Origin: Halomonas sp.
GTDB lineage: Bacteria; Pseudomonadota; Gammaproteobacteria; Pseudomonadales; Halomonadaceae
DNA: 36,256 nt
Direction: 5' to 3'
Assembly (NCBI GenBank): GCA_024636705.1
Contig: JAGXGN010000145.1
Location: forward strand, 1 to 36,256
The notes under the pieces were generated by a model that saw only the letters and a list, made by a program, of their open reading frames with translations, was not told where the DNA came from and searched no databases. Of the stretch, positions 1 to 11,521 are shown one piece after another; positions within the stretch are counted from its first letter, which is position 1; every line of letters starts with the position of its first letter. The position numbers and the translations under genes are program-made.

Positions 1-1
1 C

Positions 2-619
2 CGGGAGCGACGCTTCACCCTGGCGGTCTCGGCCTCGGGGCTGGCCTTCATCGGCCAGGGCCTCACCTTCGTGGCGCTGTCCTTCCTCTACCAGCAGGAG
101 ATGGGCTTCTCGCCCCTGGAGACGGCCTGGCTCTTTACGCCCTGGCCCCTGGCCATCATGCTGGTAGGCCCCCTGGCGGGGCGCTTCGCCGACCGCGTCA
201 ATCCCGGTCTGCTCGCCAGTTCTGGCCTGGTGCTGCTGGCCCTCGGCATGGTGTCCCTGGCGTTGCTCGACGCCGAGGCGAGCGTGGTCGACGCGCTCTG
301 GCGCACGGCGCTCTGCGGAATCGGCTTCGGGCTGTTCCAGCCGCCCAACAACCGCGAGATGATGACCAGTGTGCCGCATGAGCGCAGCGCCAACGCCTCC
401 GGGATGATGAGCACCACTCGGACCGTGGGACAATCCCTGGGTGTCGCCCTGGTCGGGGCCTTCCTGGCGGCTAGTGTGCCGGTGCAGTCGACGCTCTGGA
501 TAGGCGCCGCGGCTAGCCTGGCGGCCCTTGTGGTCAGCCTGGCGAGGATGTCGCTGGCCGCCGAGGCCCAGGAAGGGACGCGACGGGTGATCGATTCCCC
601 CGCCAGCCGTCATGAATGA
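2..619 (+). CDS. MFS transporter, DHA2/EmrB-QacA-like, C-terminal part (5' end outside window)
   Basis: Open frame runs in from base 2 (RERRFTLAVSASGLAFIGQGLTFVALS...). Several hydrophobic TM segments; motif PPNNREMMTSVP..RSANASGMMSTTRTVGQSLGVAL is typical of DHA2 MFS proteins. Confidence 0.85.
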   Translation, partial: RERRFTLAVSASGLAFIGQGLTFVALSFLYQQEMGFSPLETAWLFTPWPLAIMLVGPLAGRFADRVNPGLLASSGLVLLALGMVSLALLDAEASVVDALWRTALCGIGFGLFQPPNNREMMTSVPHERSANASGMMSTTRTVGQSLGVALVGAFLAASVPVQSTLWIGAAASLAALVVSLARMSLAAEAQEGTRRVIDSPASRHE

Positions 620-674
620 GTCAAGCCCGTGAGACGAGTACACTAGTGTCATCATTCATCATCGAGGAGCCGTC

Positions 675-986
675 ATGGGAATCCAGGTCATCATCGAAGA
701 CAAGCTGCAGGCCCTCGAACCCACTTCCCTCAGGGTGGAAAACGAGAGCCACATGCACAGTGTGCCGGCCAATTCAGAGACCCATTTCAAGGTCACCCTG
801 GTGTCGAGTCGCTTCCAGGGCCTGATGCCGGTCAAGCGCCATCAGCAGATCTATGCCCTCCTGGCCGATGAGCTCTCCGGTCCCGTCCATGCCCTGGCCC
901 TGCATCTGTATACCCCCGAGGAATGGCAGGTCAGGGGCCAACCCCGGCCGGATTCGCCCGGCTGCCGGGGCGGCAGCGGGTCGTGA
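675..986 (+). CDS. bolA: BolA family protein
   Basis: 103 aa; IEDKLQALEPTSLRVENESHMHSVPANSETHFKVTLVSSRFQGLMPVKRHQQIYALLADEL.GPVHALALHLYTPEEW matches the BolA fold signature. RBS gagg upstream. Confidence 0.9.
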   Translation: MGIQVIIEDKLQALEPTSLRVENESHMHSVPANSETHFKVTLVSSRFQGLMPVKRHQQIYALLADELSGPVHALALHLYTPEEWQVRGQPRPDSPGCRGGSGS

Positions 987-1819
987 CAGGCGAGCCGCAG
1001 CGCTCCCAATACCTGGAGGCCGTGGGGCTGACGTCCTGGGTGGCTCGCTATCGGCTGCCCAACGCCCGACCGACACCGGTCTGCGAATGGGAAGTGCCCG
1101 AGACCCTGCCCGCCGAGGCGCCCGGAGACCGATTGCATGCCCTGCTGGACGAAGCCGCCAGGGCGCCCGCGCCGCGCACACCTCCGCCGGCGTCCGGTCG
1201 TGAACACCGACACACGCCGGCGGTGCGCGGCAAAGCGAGGTCACTGCTCGATGGAGACTCGGCCTCACCGCCAGAAGATACCGCGCCGCCCCTCGACGCG
1301 CCTCCGCAAGCCGAGGTCGCCGCGGAGTCCCCGCTGCGCTTCAGCCTCCAGGTGGCCTGCCTGTCGGGACGCTGGCTGTTGCTGGCACCCGGTGATGCCT
1401 CGCCCGATGCGTCCCAGGACCGCTTGCTGGCCAACCTCCTGGGGGCTGCCAGTATCGTGCTGGACCAGGCGCCCACCTTCGAGGGCTTTCGCTGGCCGCC
1501 CATGGATGACATGCCGGTGGAATCACCCCGGGAAGAGGCCTGCCAGGGGCTCCAGGCCTTCCTCGAGGGGCGTCGGCGCCGGGGGTGGGCCCCCGAGCGA
1601 CTGCTGGTGTTCGGCAGGAACGAGACCCTGGACTCGGTCTTGAGCCTCGAGGCCGGCTATTGCCGGCTCCTCGACCTGCCGGCCTGGCAGTTGCCCGGGC
1701 TCGATGAACTGGCGACCAGCGCCGAGGCCAAGCGCGCGCTGTGGCCGCAACTGCTGGATTGGCGTCATGCCTGGCAGCATCCTGAGAGAGACGGGGATGA
1801 TTCGCCGGCTGGCGCCTGA
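983..1819 (+). CDS. holD: Probable DNA polymerase III psi subunit (HolD-like), enlarged, about 278 aa
   Basis: ORF track gives 923..1819. An in-frame GTG at 983 forms a GTGA overlap with the bolA stop. N-term QYLEAVGLTSWVARYRLPNA resembles E. coli HolD QLQQLGITQWSLRRPGAL; C-term LDELATSAEAKRALWPQLLDWRHAW resembles HolD LTDLRANPTARAALWQQICTYEHDF (from memory). Lies immediately upstream of and overlapping rimI, as holD-rimI in E. coli. Confidence 0.72.
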   Translation: MTGEPQRSQYLEAVGLTSWVARYRLPNARPTPVCEWEVPETLPAEAPGDRLHALLDEAARAPAPRTPPPASGREHRHTPAVRGKARSLLDGDSASPPEDTAPPLDAPPQAEVAAESPLRFSLQVACLSGRWLLLAPGDASPDASQDRLLANLLGAASIVLDQAPTFEGFRWPPMDDMPVESPREEACQGLQAFLEGRRRRGWAPERLLVFGRNETLDSVLSLEAGYCRLLDLPAWQLPGLDELATSAEAKRALWPQLLDWRHAWQHPERDGDDSPAGA

Positions 1820-2255
1820 TGATCTGGCGGCGTTGATGCCTCTGGCCCGGGGCGATCCCACGACGTCGGCAGGCGATGTATCGCTTGCCCGATCGCTGTC
1901 CGATCCGGAGGTTCGCGTCTACGGTATCGATGACCCGGCGTCCGCACAGGCACTGGCGGGATATGCGCTGGTGGTGAGACTGCCCTTCGAGGCGGAACTC
2001 CAGGCGATCCTGGTGAGACCGGGGCGGCGCCGGCAGGGGCTGGGAGCAGAGTTGCTCGAGGCGGTAATCGCTCAGGGGAAAGGCTGGGGGAGTGAGCGGC
2101 TGCTGCTCGAGGTCAGGGCCGGAAATACAGCGGCACTGACCCTCTACCACCGCCTGGGCTTCCTCGAGGACGGATGCCGCCGGGGCTACTACCCGCCTTC
2201 GACACCCGGCGCGCCGCGAGAGGATGCGATCCTGATGTCACTCCCGCTGGGCTGA
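1797..2255 (+). CDS. rimI: Ribosomal-protein-alanine N-acetyltransferase RimI (GNAT)
   Basis: MIRRLAPDDLAALMPLARGD...LVRPGRRRQGLGAELLEAVI...LLLEVRAGNTAALTLYHRLGFLEDGCRRGYYP. GNAT acetyl-CoA motif RRRQGLG. Internal ATG at 1797 preferred over 1704. Confidence 0.93.
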   Translation: MIRRLAPDDLAALMPLARGDPTTSAGDVSLARSLSDPEVRVYGIDDPASAQALAGYALVVRLPFEAELQAILVRPGRRRQGLGAELLEAVIAQGKGWGSERLLLEVRAGNTAALTLYHRLGFLEDGCRRGYYPPSTPGAPREDAILMSLPLG

Positions 2256-2296
2256 GCTCGCTGGGCTGACGTCACTCTGGCTTCAGGTCTGTGCCT

Positions 2297-2491
2297 TCAG
2301 GTGTTGCTGCTGGTGTCGACCTCATCGAGCTTGGTCAGCAGGGCGTTCAGGCGGTCTTCCCAGTCCTGGCGTTCCTGCTTCAGGCGGGCGTTTTCCTCAC
2401 GCAGTTCCTCGGCTTCCAGCTTGAGCAATTCCAGGGCCTCCACGGCGCTGGTCACCTTCTGTTCGAGCCGATTGAAGAGTTCGCTGCTCAT
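2297..2491 (-). CDS. zapB: Small coiled-coil protein, ZapB/TIGR02449-like
   Basis: 64 aa; MSSELFNRLEQKVTSAVEALELLKLEAEELREENARLKQERQDWEDRLNALLTKLDEV; heptad-rich, ZapB-like size and pattern. Confidence 0.65.
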   Translation of the reverse strand: MSSELFNRLEQKVTSAVEALELLKLEAEELREENARLKQERQDWEDRLNALLTKLDEVDTSSNT

Positions 2492-2570
2492 CCTGTTCTC
2501 CTGAATGCAATCCGGTGCCTGGCAGGCCCGATGGTTGGGTCAGCGGGCAGCGTAGCGCCGAGCCGTGACC

Positions 2571-3218
2571 TCAGCAAGCGTCGCCGTCGGATGACTCGGC
2601 CAGAGATGGTTCGGCTGGCAAGCGACGGTAGAGGCGCCCCTGGCTTTCACCGGCCCGCACCTCCCGGTGGAGTGCCCAGTTGGCCGGTACCTCGGGGACG
2701 ATGGCGGACTCGGTTTCCAGATAGATAACGGCGTCGTCGCTGAGCCATCCGGCCTCCAGGGCGGCACAACAGGGGCCGGCCAGTCCCTGGTGGAAGGGGG
2801 GGTCGAGGAAGGCCAGGGTGAAGGGCGATGGGGCGCTCGACAGGAAGGCCAGGGCATCGGTGGTCATGACAGCGGCCCTGTTGTGCGCCCCCAGGGTGAC
2901 CAGATTGTCTTCGAGGGTCCGGGCGACAGCGGCATCCCGCTCCACGAAGCAGGCGGCCCGGGCCCCTCGGGAAAGGGCCTCGAGCCCCAGGGCGCCGGTG
3001 CCGGCGAAGAGATCCAGGACCCGCGCCCCGGGCAGGTCGGCGACGAGCCAGTTGAACAGGGTCTCGCGAACCCGGTCCGGCGTGGGCCTCAGGCCCGGCA
3101 TGTCTAGCACCGGCAGCAGCCGTCGTCGATATTCACCGCCGATCAGGCGCAGTCGCCCCTGGCCCTTTCGGGCGGTGGGGGCGGGGCGACGGGAGGGGCG
3201 TGTCGGACGACGTGGCAT
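2571..3218 (-). CDS. rsmD: 16S rRNA (guanine(966)-N(2))-methyltransferase RsmD
   Basis: RLRLIGGEYRRRLLPVLDMPGLRPTPDRVRETLFNWL..RVLDLFAGTGALGLEALSRGA...FLDPPF. Start chosen at MPRRPTRPSRR; the ORF track extends to 3278. Confidence 0.92.
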   Translation of the reverse strand: MPRRPTRPSRRPAPTARKGQGRLRLIGGEYRRRLLPVLDMPGLRPTPDRVRETLFNWLVADLPGARVLDLFAGTGALGLEALSRGARAACFVERDAAVARTLEDNLVTLGAHNRAAVMTTDALAFLSSAPSPFTLAFLDPPFHQGLAGPCCAALEAGWLSDDAVIYLETESAIVPEVPANWALHREVRAGESQGRLYRRLPAEPSLAESSDGDAC

Positions 3219-3306
3219 GCAGGGATTGTAACGGCGGGCGTGTCCACAGTCATCGGCCGGGGTGGTAGGATGGGGCATATATTCACCCTCGAGGCGGGTT
3301 CACTCC

Positions 3307-4485
3307 ATGTTGGGTTTTTTCAAGCGCAAACCGCAGAACGGCCCCGGGAAAGCCGAGGACCAGGGCCAGGACAAGGAGCGCCCGAGCGATCCGCTGACTC
3401 GGGACCAGCAACCGGCCCAAGGTGAACCGGCGCCGGATGAGGCAGCGCAGGATTCGACCCCGGCGCCCACTGTCGAGCAGACGCCCCCCCGGCCGGCACT
3501 TCAGGAGAAGCCGAAGGCCGTGACGCAAGGCGATTCGCCGTCGGGATGGCTGTCACGCATGTGGGCCGGGCTCGGCAAGACACGCGCCAACCTCGGCGAG
3601 GGGCTCTCCGGCCTCTTCCTCGGCAAGAAGCAGATCGACGACGATCTCATCGAGGAACTCGAGACTCAGTTGTTGATGGCGGATGTGGGGATCGAGGCCA
3701 CCACCGAAATCATCGATCGTCTCACCGAGCGGGTCTCCCGCAAGGAGCTCAAGGATCCCCAGGCACTGTTGACGGCCCTCCAGGAAGAGCTCACCACCAT
3801 GCTCGAACCGGTCGTCCGCCCCCTGGACATGCCGCCGCCGGGCGAGGGTCCCTTCGTCATCCTGGTGGTCGGTGTCAATGGTGTGGGCAAGACCACCACC
3901 ATCGGCAAGCTGACCCAGCGATTCCAGCGGGAAGGGCGCAGCGTGATGCTGGCCGCCGGCGATACCTTCCGTGCCGCCGCCGTGGAGCAGCTCAGGGTGT
4001 GGGGAGAGCGCAATGACGTCCCGGTGATCGCCCAGCATACCGGGGCCGACAGCGCCTCGGTGATCTATGATGCCCTGGCGGCCGCCAAGGCCCGCAAGAT
4101 CGATGTCCTGCTTGCCGATACGGCCGGTCGCTTGCACAACAAGGGCCATCTCATGGAGGAGCTCAAGAAGGTCCATCGGGTGATGGGCAAGCTCGATGCC
4201 GGCGTGCCCCACGAGGTGATGCTGGTGCTGGATGCGGGGACCGGCCAGAACGCGATCTCCCAGGCCAGTACCTTCAACGAGGCGGTCCCGGTCACCGGCA
4301 TCACCCTGACCAAGCTCGACGGTACCGCCAAGGGCGGCATCATCTTCGCCCTGGCCAAGCAACTGGGTACGCCGATCCGCTTCATCGGGGTCGGCGAATC
4401 CCTGGATGACCTGCGACCCTTCGTGGCGCGTGACTTCGTCGATGCCCTGTTCGATGCGCCGACCCGGGACAACGAGCCTGCATGA
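3307..4485 (+). CDS. ftsY: Signal recognition particle receptor FtsY
   Basis: MLGFFKRK start, acidic/proline-rich N-domain, GVNGVGKTTTIGKL, DTFRAAAVEQL, DTAGRLHNKGHLMEELKK, TKLDGTAKGG. Confidence 0.98.
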   Translation: MLGFFKRKPQNGPGKAEDQGQDKERPSDPLTRDQQPAQGEPAPDEAAQDSTPAPTVEQTPPRPALQEKPKAVTQGDSPSGWLSRMWAGLGKTRANLGEGLSGLFLGKKQIDDDLIEELETQLLMADVGIEATTEIIDRLTERVSRKELKDPQALLTALQEELTTMLEPVVRPLDMPPPGEGPFVILVVGVNGVGKTTTIGKLTQRFQREGRSVMLAAGDTFRAAAVEQLRVWGERNDVPVIAQHTGADSASVIYDALAAAKARKIDVLLADTAGRLHNKGHLMEELKKVHRVMGKLDAGVPHEVMLVLDAGTGQNAISQASTFNEAVPVTGITLTKLDGTAKGGIIFALAKQLGTPIRFIGVGESLDDLRPFVARDFVDALFDAPTRDNEPA

Positions 4486-5150
4486 TCGCCTTCGAGCATG
4501 TCGGCAAGCGCTATGGCGGGCGTTTCGAGGCGCTCGCCAACATCGACTTCCGTGTTCGGCGTGGCGAAATGGTCTTCCTCACCGGCCACTCCGGGGCCGG
4601 CAAGAGCTCACTGCTGCGCCTGGTCATGCGCCTGGAAAGGCCCAGTCGCGGACGAATCCTGGTGGCGGGCCACGACATCGACCGCCTTCACGTCAGCCAG
4701 ATTCCCTTCTATCGTCGCCAGATCGGCGTGGTCTTCCAGGATCATCAACTGCTCTTCGATCGCTCCATCTTCCACAACGTGGCCCTGCCGCTGGAGATAC
4801 AGGGTGTCGAGCCCCACGAAGCCGCCCGCCGGGTGAGGGCGGCGCTGGACAAGGTGGGTCTGCTGCACCGCGAGAAGGCCCTGCCCATCGAGCTTTCCGG
4901 CGGCGAGCAGCAACGGGTCGGCATCGCCCGGGCCGTAGTGCACAAGCCGTCCCTGTTGCTGGCCGATGAACCGACCGGGAACCTTGACCCGCAGTTATCC
5001 GCCGACATCATGGGGCTGTTCGAGGACTTCAATCGCATTGGGACCACGGTGATGATCGCCAGCCACGACCTCAGCCTGATCGCGCGCCTCCGGCATCGGG
5101 TGCTGGGGCTGCGTGATGGGCGCCTGGTGAGTGACGAGGAGGCCGCGTGA
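4482..5150 (+). CDS. ftsE: Cell division ATP-binding protein FtsE
   Basis: MIAFEHVGKRYGG, Walker A GHSGAGKSSLL, LSGGEQQRVGIARA signature. ATGA overlap with the ftsY stop. Confidence 0.98.
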   Translation: MIAFEHVGKRYGGRFEALANIDFRVRRGEMVFLTGHSGAGKSSLLRLVMRLERPSRGRILVAGHDIDRLHVSQIPFYRRQIGVVFQDHQLLFDRSIFHNVALPLEIQGVEPHEAARRVRAALDKVGLLHREKALPIELSGGEQQRVGIARAVVHKPSLLLADEPTGNLDPQLSADIMGLFEDFNRIGTTVMIASHDLSLIARLRHRVLGLRDGRLVSDEEAA

Positions 5151-6121
5151 GCCCTGACTCCTCAAGGCCTTCCCGGGGCGCTCGAGCACACGGCGCCCGG
5201 CCACGCAGTCGGCTGCTCAGCTGGGTTCGTCACCATCGCGCCATGTCCCTGGACAGTGCCCGTCGACTGCTGCGCCACCCCGTGGCCAGCCTGCTCACCA
5301 TGCTGGCTATCGCCATTGCACTGGTGCTTCCTGCGGCGCTCTGGTTGACCCTCGACGGCGCTCGCCTGCTGGATGCCGAGCTGGAAGAGAGCGCGACCCT
5401 CACCGTCTATCTCGAGAACGGCACCTCCGAGGCCGAGGCAGGACGAATCGAGGAGGCCCTGGCGGCCCATGACCTGGTGGCGCAGACTCGACTGATCACC
5501 GCCGCCGAGGGGATGGCCGAATTCCAGCAGGCCCTGGGGCTGTCCGATGCCCTGGGGCGGCTGGAGGACAACCCGCTGCCGGCGAGTGTAGTGGTCAAGC
5601 CTAAGGACCCGTCGCCCGAGGTTGTTCGGGTCCTGGCGGGGTCTCTCGAGGCTATCGCCGGGGTCGGGGAGGTGCGTCTGGACCTGGCGTGGATAGAGCG
5701 TCTGCGCTACCTGGCGGAGCTGGGGCGACGGGTGACCCTGGCGCTGGTGGTGCTCTTCGGCCTGGGGGTCCTGCTGGTGGTCGGCAACACCATCCGTCTC
5801 TCGGTGGAGAGCCGTCGACAGGAGATCGAGGTGGTGACCCTGATCGGCGCCACCCATGCCTTCGTGCGCCGCCCCTTTCTCTACAGCGGTGCCTGGTATG
5901 GCCTGGGCGGCGGCCTGCTGGCCTGGGGTCTCCTGACCCTGGGTAGCGGCTGGCTTTCGGCGCCGGTCTCGGCCCTGGCGGCGAGCTATGGCGCCAGCTT
6001 CAGCCTGCCGCGACTGGGTCTGCATGGGTCGGCAATCCTGGTCGGCTGTAGTACACTACTTAGTTGGTTGGGTGCCTGGATTGCCGTGACGCGGCACCTG
6101 GCGGAGATCCGGCCCCGTTGA
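5147..6121 (+). CDS. ftsX: Cell division permease FtsX
   Basis: GTG start overlapping the ftsE stop (GTGA); TM segments with extracellular loop; VESRRQEIEVVTLIGATHAFVRRPFLYSGAWYGLGGGLLAW. Confidence 0.96.
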   Translation: MSPDSSRPSRGARAHGARPRSRLLSWVRHHRAMSLDSARRLLRHPVASLLTMLAIAIALVLPAALWLTLDGARLLDAELEESATLTVYLENGTSEAEAGRIEEALAAHDLVAQTRLITAAEGMAEFQQALGLSDALGRLEDNPLPASVVVKPKDPSPEVVRVLAGSLEAIAGVGEVRLDLAWIERLRYLAELGRRVTLALVVLFGLGVLLVVGNTIRLSVESRRQEIEVVTLIGATHAFVRRPFLYSGAWYGLGGGLLAWGLLTLGSGWLSAPVSALAASYGASFSLPRLGLHGSAILVGCSTLLSWLGAWIAVTRHLAEIRPR

Positions 6122-6234
6122 GGCGTGACGTCGGCCGAATCCATGGTGTATCGGTCCAGATTCGGAACTTTCATCGTTTTTTTCCGTCACACTCGGCAGT
6201 CACTTGTATCGATCATTATGTTTTTTGAATTGCC

Positions 6235-6243
6235 TGGTATGAT
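6235..6243 (+). promoter_or_regulatory. Candidate extended -10 promoter element upstream of rpoH (TGGTATGAT)
   Basis: TG at 6235-6236 and TATGAT at 6238-6243 in an AT-rich stretch between ftsX and rpoH; no clear -35 at 17 bp. Confidence 0.4.
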
Positions 6244-6305
6244 ATCGAGCGCGAGATAGCGAGCATGAATCGTACGTTGGGCTTCTAAGGAGACGACCTG
6301 GTCCT

Positions 6306-7172
6306 ATGAACAAAAGTCTTCTGCCGGTGGGTCAAATCTCCCCGGGTCATGATCTGAATGGGTATATCCAGGCGGTCAACGGCATTCCGATGCTGACCGC
6401 CGATGAGGAGCGGGAGCTGGCTTTCCGCCTCCATGATGACGGGGATCTCGAGGCGGCGCGTCGCCTGGTGCTGTCGCACCTGCGCTTCGTGGTGCATGTG
6501 GCCCGCAGTTATTCCGGCTATGGCTTGCCCCAGGCGGACCTGATCCAGGAAGGCAATGTGGGCCTGATGAAGGCCGTGAAGCGCTTCGATCCCAATCATG
6601 GGGTCAGGCTGGTGTCCTTTGCCGTGCACTGGATCAAGGCCGAGATTCATGAGTTCGTGCTGCGCAACTGGCGTATCGTCAAGGTGGCCACCACCAAGTC
6701 TCAGCGCAAGCTGTTCTTCAACCTGCGCGGTGCCAAGAAGCGCCTGGCCTGGCTCAACAATGACGAGGTCGATGCCATCGCCAAGGATCTCGACGTCAAG
6801 CCCGAGGTGGTGCGCGAGATGGAAGGGCGTCTCTCCGCTCACGATGCCGGTTTCGATGCCCCGGCCAATGATGATGACGAGTCTGGCTACCAGTCCCCGG
6901 TGCATTACCTAGACGATGACGCTTCCGACCCGGCCACCCAGCTCGAGGACAGCAACTGGGAAGACGATTCGACCCGTCGCCTGCAGCTGGCCCTGGAGGA
7001 ACTGGACGAGCGTTCGCGGGACATCCTGCAGCGTCGCTGGCTCTCCGACAAGAAGGCAACTCTCCATGATCTGGCTGACGTCTATGGCGTCTCCGCCGAG
7101 CGCATCCGCCAGCTGGAGAAGAATGCCATGAAGAAGATCCGCCTGCAGATCGGCGACGCCTTAGTAGCGTAG
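6306..7172 (+). CDS. rpoH: RNA polymerase sigma-32 factor RpoH
   Basis: [92 protein letters not shown]; RpoH box QRKLFFNLR. Confidence 0.98.
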   Translation: MNKSLLPVGQISPGHDLNGYIQAVNGIPMLTADEERELAFRLHDDGDLEAARRLVLSHLRFVVHVARSYSGYGLPQADLIQEGNVGLMKAVKRFDPNHGVRLVSFAVHWIKAEIHEFVLRNWRIVKVATTKSQRKLFFNLRGAKKRLAWLNNDEVDAIAKDLDVKPEVVREMEGRLSAHDAGFDAPANDDDESGYQSPVHYLDDDASDPATQLEDSNWEDDSTRRLQLALEELDERSRDILQRRWLSDKKATLHDLADVYGVSAERIRQLEKNAMKKIRLQIGDALVA

Positions 7173-7186
7173 AGCGCCCGGCGCCC

Positions 7187-9537
<2,351 letters not shown>

Positions 9538-9557
9538 GGGTCAATCCCTTGTATTTG

Positions 9558-9628
9558 TCCCGAAGGTCTAAGTCCTGAAGGTCTGTTCTGAAGGTCTAAG
9601 CCCTCAAAATCTAAGCCCTGACATTCAG
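9558..9628. repeat. Degenerate tandem repeat, about five units of 13-15 bp (consensus tcctgaaggtctaag)
   Basis: Units: tcccgaaggtctaag (9558-9572), tcctgaaggtctg (9573-9585), ttctgaaggtctaag (9586-9600), ccctcaaaatctaag (9601-9615), ccctgacattcag (9616-9628). The last unit overlaps the dut stop codon. Confidence 0.8.
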
Positions 9629-10119
9629 TGTCGTCCCGAGCTGCCAAACCCACCGGTGCCACGCTGGCCGTCACCCCGATGGCTGGTGTCGAAGTCATCG
9701 ACCAGTACGAGCTCGGCCTGGACCACGGGAACGAGCACATACTGTGCGAGTCGCTCGAAGGGCTCGATGGTGAAGGGGGCGTCGCCGCGGTTCCAGGTGG
9801 AGATCATCAGCTCGCCCTGGTAATCGGAGTCGATCAGCCCCACCAGGTTACCGAGCACGATGCCGTGCTTGTGGCCCAGCCCCGAGCGGGGCAGGATCAT
9901 GCCGGCAAGCCCCGGCTCGGCGATGTGGATGGCAAGCCCCGTGCGCACCAGCTCGCACTGCCCGGGCGCCAGGGTCAGGGGGGCGTCGAGCAGGGCGCGC
10001 AGGTCCAGGCCCGCGGAGCCCGCCGTGGCATAGTGGGGCAGGGCGTCGCGCATGCGTGGATCGAGGAGCTTGACGGCGAGGCGCGGCTTGGAAGGAGCGA
10101 GATCGGCGGTGTCGGGCAT
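9625..10119 (-). CDS. dut: Deoxyuridine 5'-triphosphate nucleotidohydrolase (dUTPase)
   Basis: LKLLDPR-like start, [53 protein letters not shown]-terminal motif. Start at 10119 or 10158 unresolved. Confidence 0.95.
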   Translation of the reverse strand: MPDTADLAPSKPRLAVKLLDPRMRDALPHYATAGSAGLDLRALLDAPLTLAPGQCELVRTGLAIHIAEPGLAGMILPRSGLGHKHGIVLGNLVGLIDSDYQGELMISTWNRGDAPFTIEPFERLAQYVLVPVVQAELVLVDDFDTSHRGDGQRGTGGFGSSGRH

Positions 10120-10150
10120 CGGAAGGCGTTCCAGGGTCTGGGTCGAGGGG

Positions 10151-11392
10151 TCAGGCATCGAGGTAGGCTTGCCGGCAGGCCAGGGCACGGCGAATCACCG
10201 CCAGGGCGAGTTGCGATTTGGGCTGGGCGGCCAGGTGTTCATGGCCTTTGCCGTCGCCATCCCGCCAGAGCAGCAGGGCCGCATTGTCGTCGGTGCCGAA
10301 GCCGAGCTCGGCCCGGGAGACGTCGTTGGCGACGATCATGTCGAGTTTCTTGCGCGTCAGCTTGTCCCGGGCATGGGCCTCCAGGTCGCGTGTCTCGGCG
10401 GCGAAGCCTACCACGTAGGGGCGACGTTCCGTTGAGGGGTCGTGCGCCGCGATGCTGGCGATGATATCGGGGTTCTTGACCAGTCGCAGGGTGAGGCCGT
10501 CTTCGCCGTCGACTTTCTTGATCTTGTGTTCGGCAGCCGTCTCGGCCCGGTAATCGGCCACGGCGGCGCAGCCGATGAAGATATCGCTGTCGGTGGCGAG
10601 TCGCAGTGCCGCCGCGTGCATCTCCCGGGCCGTCTGAACGTCGAACCGCTCGACCCCCGCCGGGGTGGCCAGGGTCACCGGGCCGCTGATCAGGCGAACC
10701 CGGGCGCCGAGTGCCGCGGCGGCGGCAGCCAGGGCGAAGCCCATCTTGCCGGAGCTGTGGTTGGAGAGGTAGCGCACCGGATCCAGGGGCTCGCGGGTAG
10801 GGCCGGCGGTGATGGTAACGGTCAGGCCGTCGGCCTCCCGTGAGGCGGGCGCCATAGAAAGCAATGCCGCCAGGATCGCCTCTGGCTCGAGCATGCGCCC
10901 GGGGCCCACGTCGCCGCAGGCCTGGTCGCCGCTGTCCGGCCCCAGCAACTGCCAGCCGTCCTCGGCCAGCTGGCCCGCGTTGCGCTGCGTGGCAGGATGG
11001 CGCCACATGGCCTGGTTCATGGCCGGGGCCATCAGCTTATCGGCCTCGCTCGCCAGGCAGAGGGTGGTCAGCAGGTCGTCTGCCAGGCCCTGGGCGAGGC
11101 GCGCCATGAGGTCGGCCGTGGCCGGGGCGATCAGGATGGTGTCGGCCCAGCGGGCCAGTTCGATATGGCCCATGCCGGCCTCGGCCTCGGGGTCCAGCAG
11201 CGAGGTACGTACCGCTTCACCGGTCAAGGCCTGCAGCGTCAGGGGCGTGATGAAGGCCTGGGCACCCGCGGTCATGACCACGCGCACCTCGGCACCGGCC
11301 TGGGTGAGCAGGCGGGCGAGCTGGGCGCTCTTGTAGGCGGCGATGCCGGCACTGATGCCGAGCAGGATCCGGCGGCCGGTAAGCGATGGCAT
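10151..11392 (-). CDS. coaBC: Bifunctional phosphopantothenoylcysteine decarboxylase/phosphopantothenate-cysteine ligase
   Basis: [84 protein letters not shown]. Confidence 0.97.
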   Translation of the reverse strand: MPSLTGRRILLGISAGIAAYKSAQLARLLTQAGAEVRVVMTAGAQAFITPLTLQALTGEAVRTSLLDPEAEAGMGHIELARWADTILIAPATADLMARLAQGLADDLLTTLCLASEADKLMAPAMNQAMWRHPATQRNAGQLAEDGWQLLGPDSGDQACGDVGPGRMLEPEAILAALLSMAPASREADGLTVTITAGPTREPLDPVRYLSNHSSGKMGFALAAAAAALGARVRLISGPVTLATPAGVERFDVQTAREMHAAALRLATDSDIFIGCAAVADYRAETAAEHKIKKVDGEDGLTLRLVKNPDIIASIAAHDPSTERRPYVVGFAAETRDLEAHARDKLTRKKLDMIVANDVSRAELGFGTDDNAALLLWRDGDGKGHEHLAAQPKSQLALAVIRRALACRQAYLDA

Positions 11393-11449
11393 GGTCAGAA
11401 TCCAAGCTGATCTCGAGGCGTTTACCTTACCATTGGCGTTCGGTATTGC

Positions 11450-11480
11450 GTAGCCACCACAACGCGTGCCGAGTGGCTAC
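11450..11480. repeat. Perfect 8-bp inverted repeat (gtagccac/gtggctac, 15-nt spacer) in the coaBC-radC divergent intergenic region
   Basis: gtagccac at 11450-11457, gtggctac at 11473-11480; overlaps a TACACT -10-like hexamer at 11478-11483. Confidence 0.6.
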
Positions 11481-11521
11481 ACTGGAAAACACGGTGTGGC
11501 CACGGCAGGGAGGCAGAGAAG

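Noticed and set aside
640-649. 10-bp palindrome acactagtgt upstream of bolA
   Set aside because: Short and includes a -10-like TACACT; may be an operator but too short to claim without conservation data.
1341-2150. 269-aa minus-strand ORF opposite holD-like/rimI
   Set aside because: Pro/Arg-rich artefact; the plus-strand genes carry recognisable motifs.
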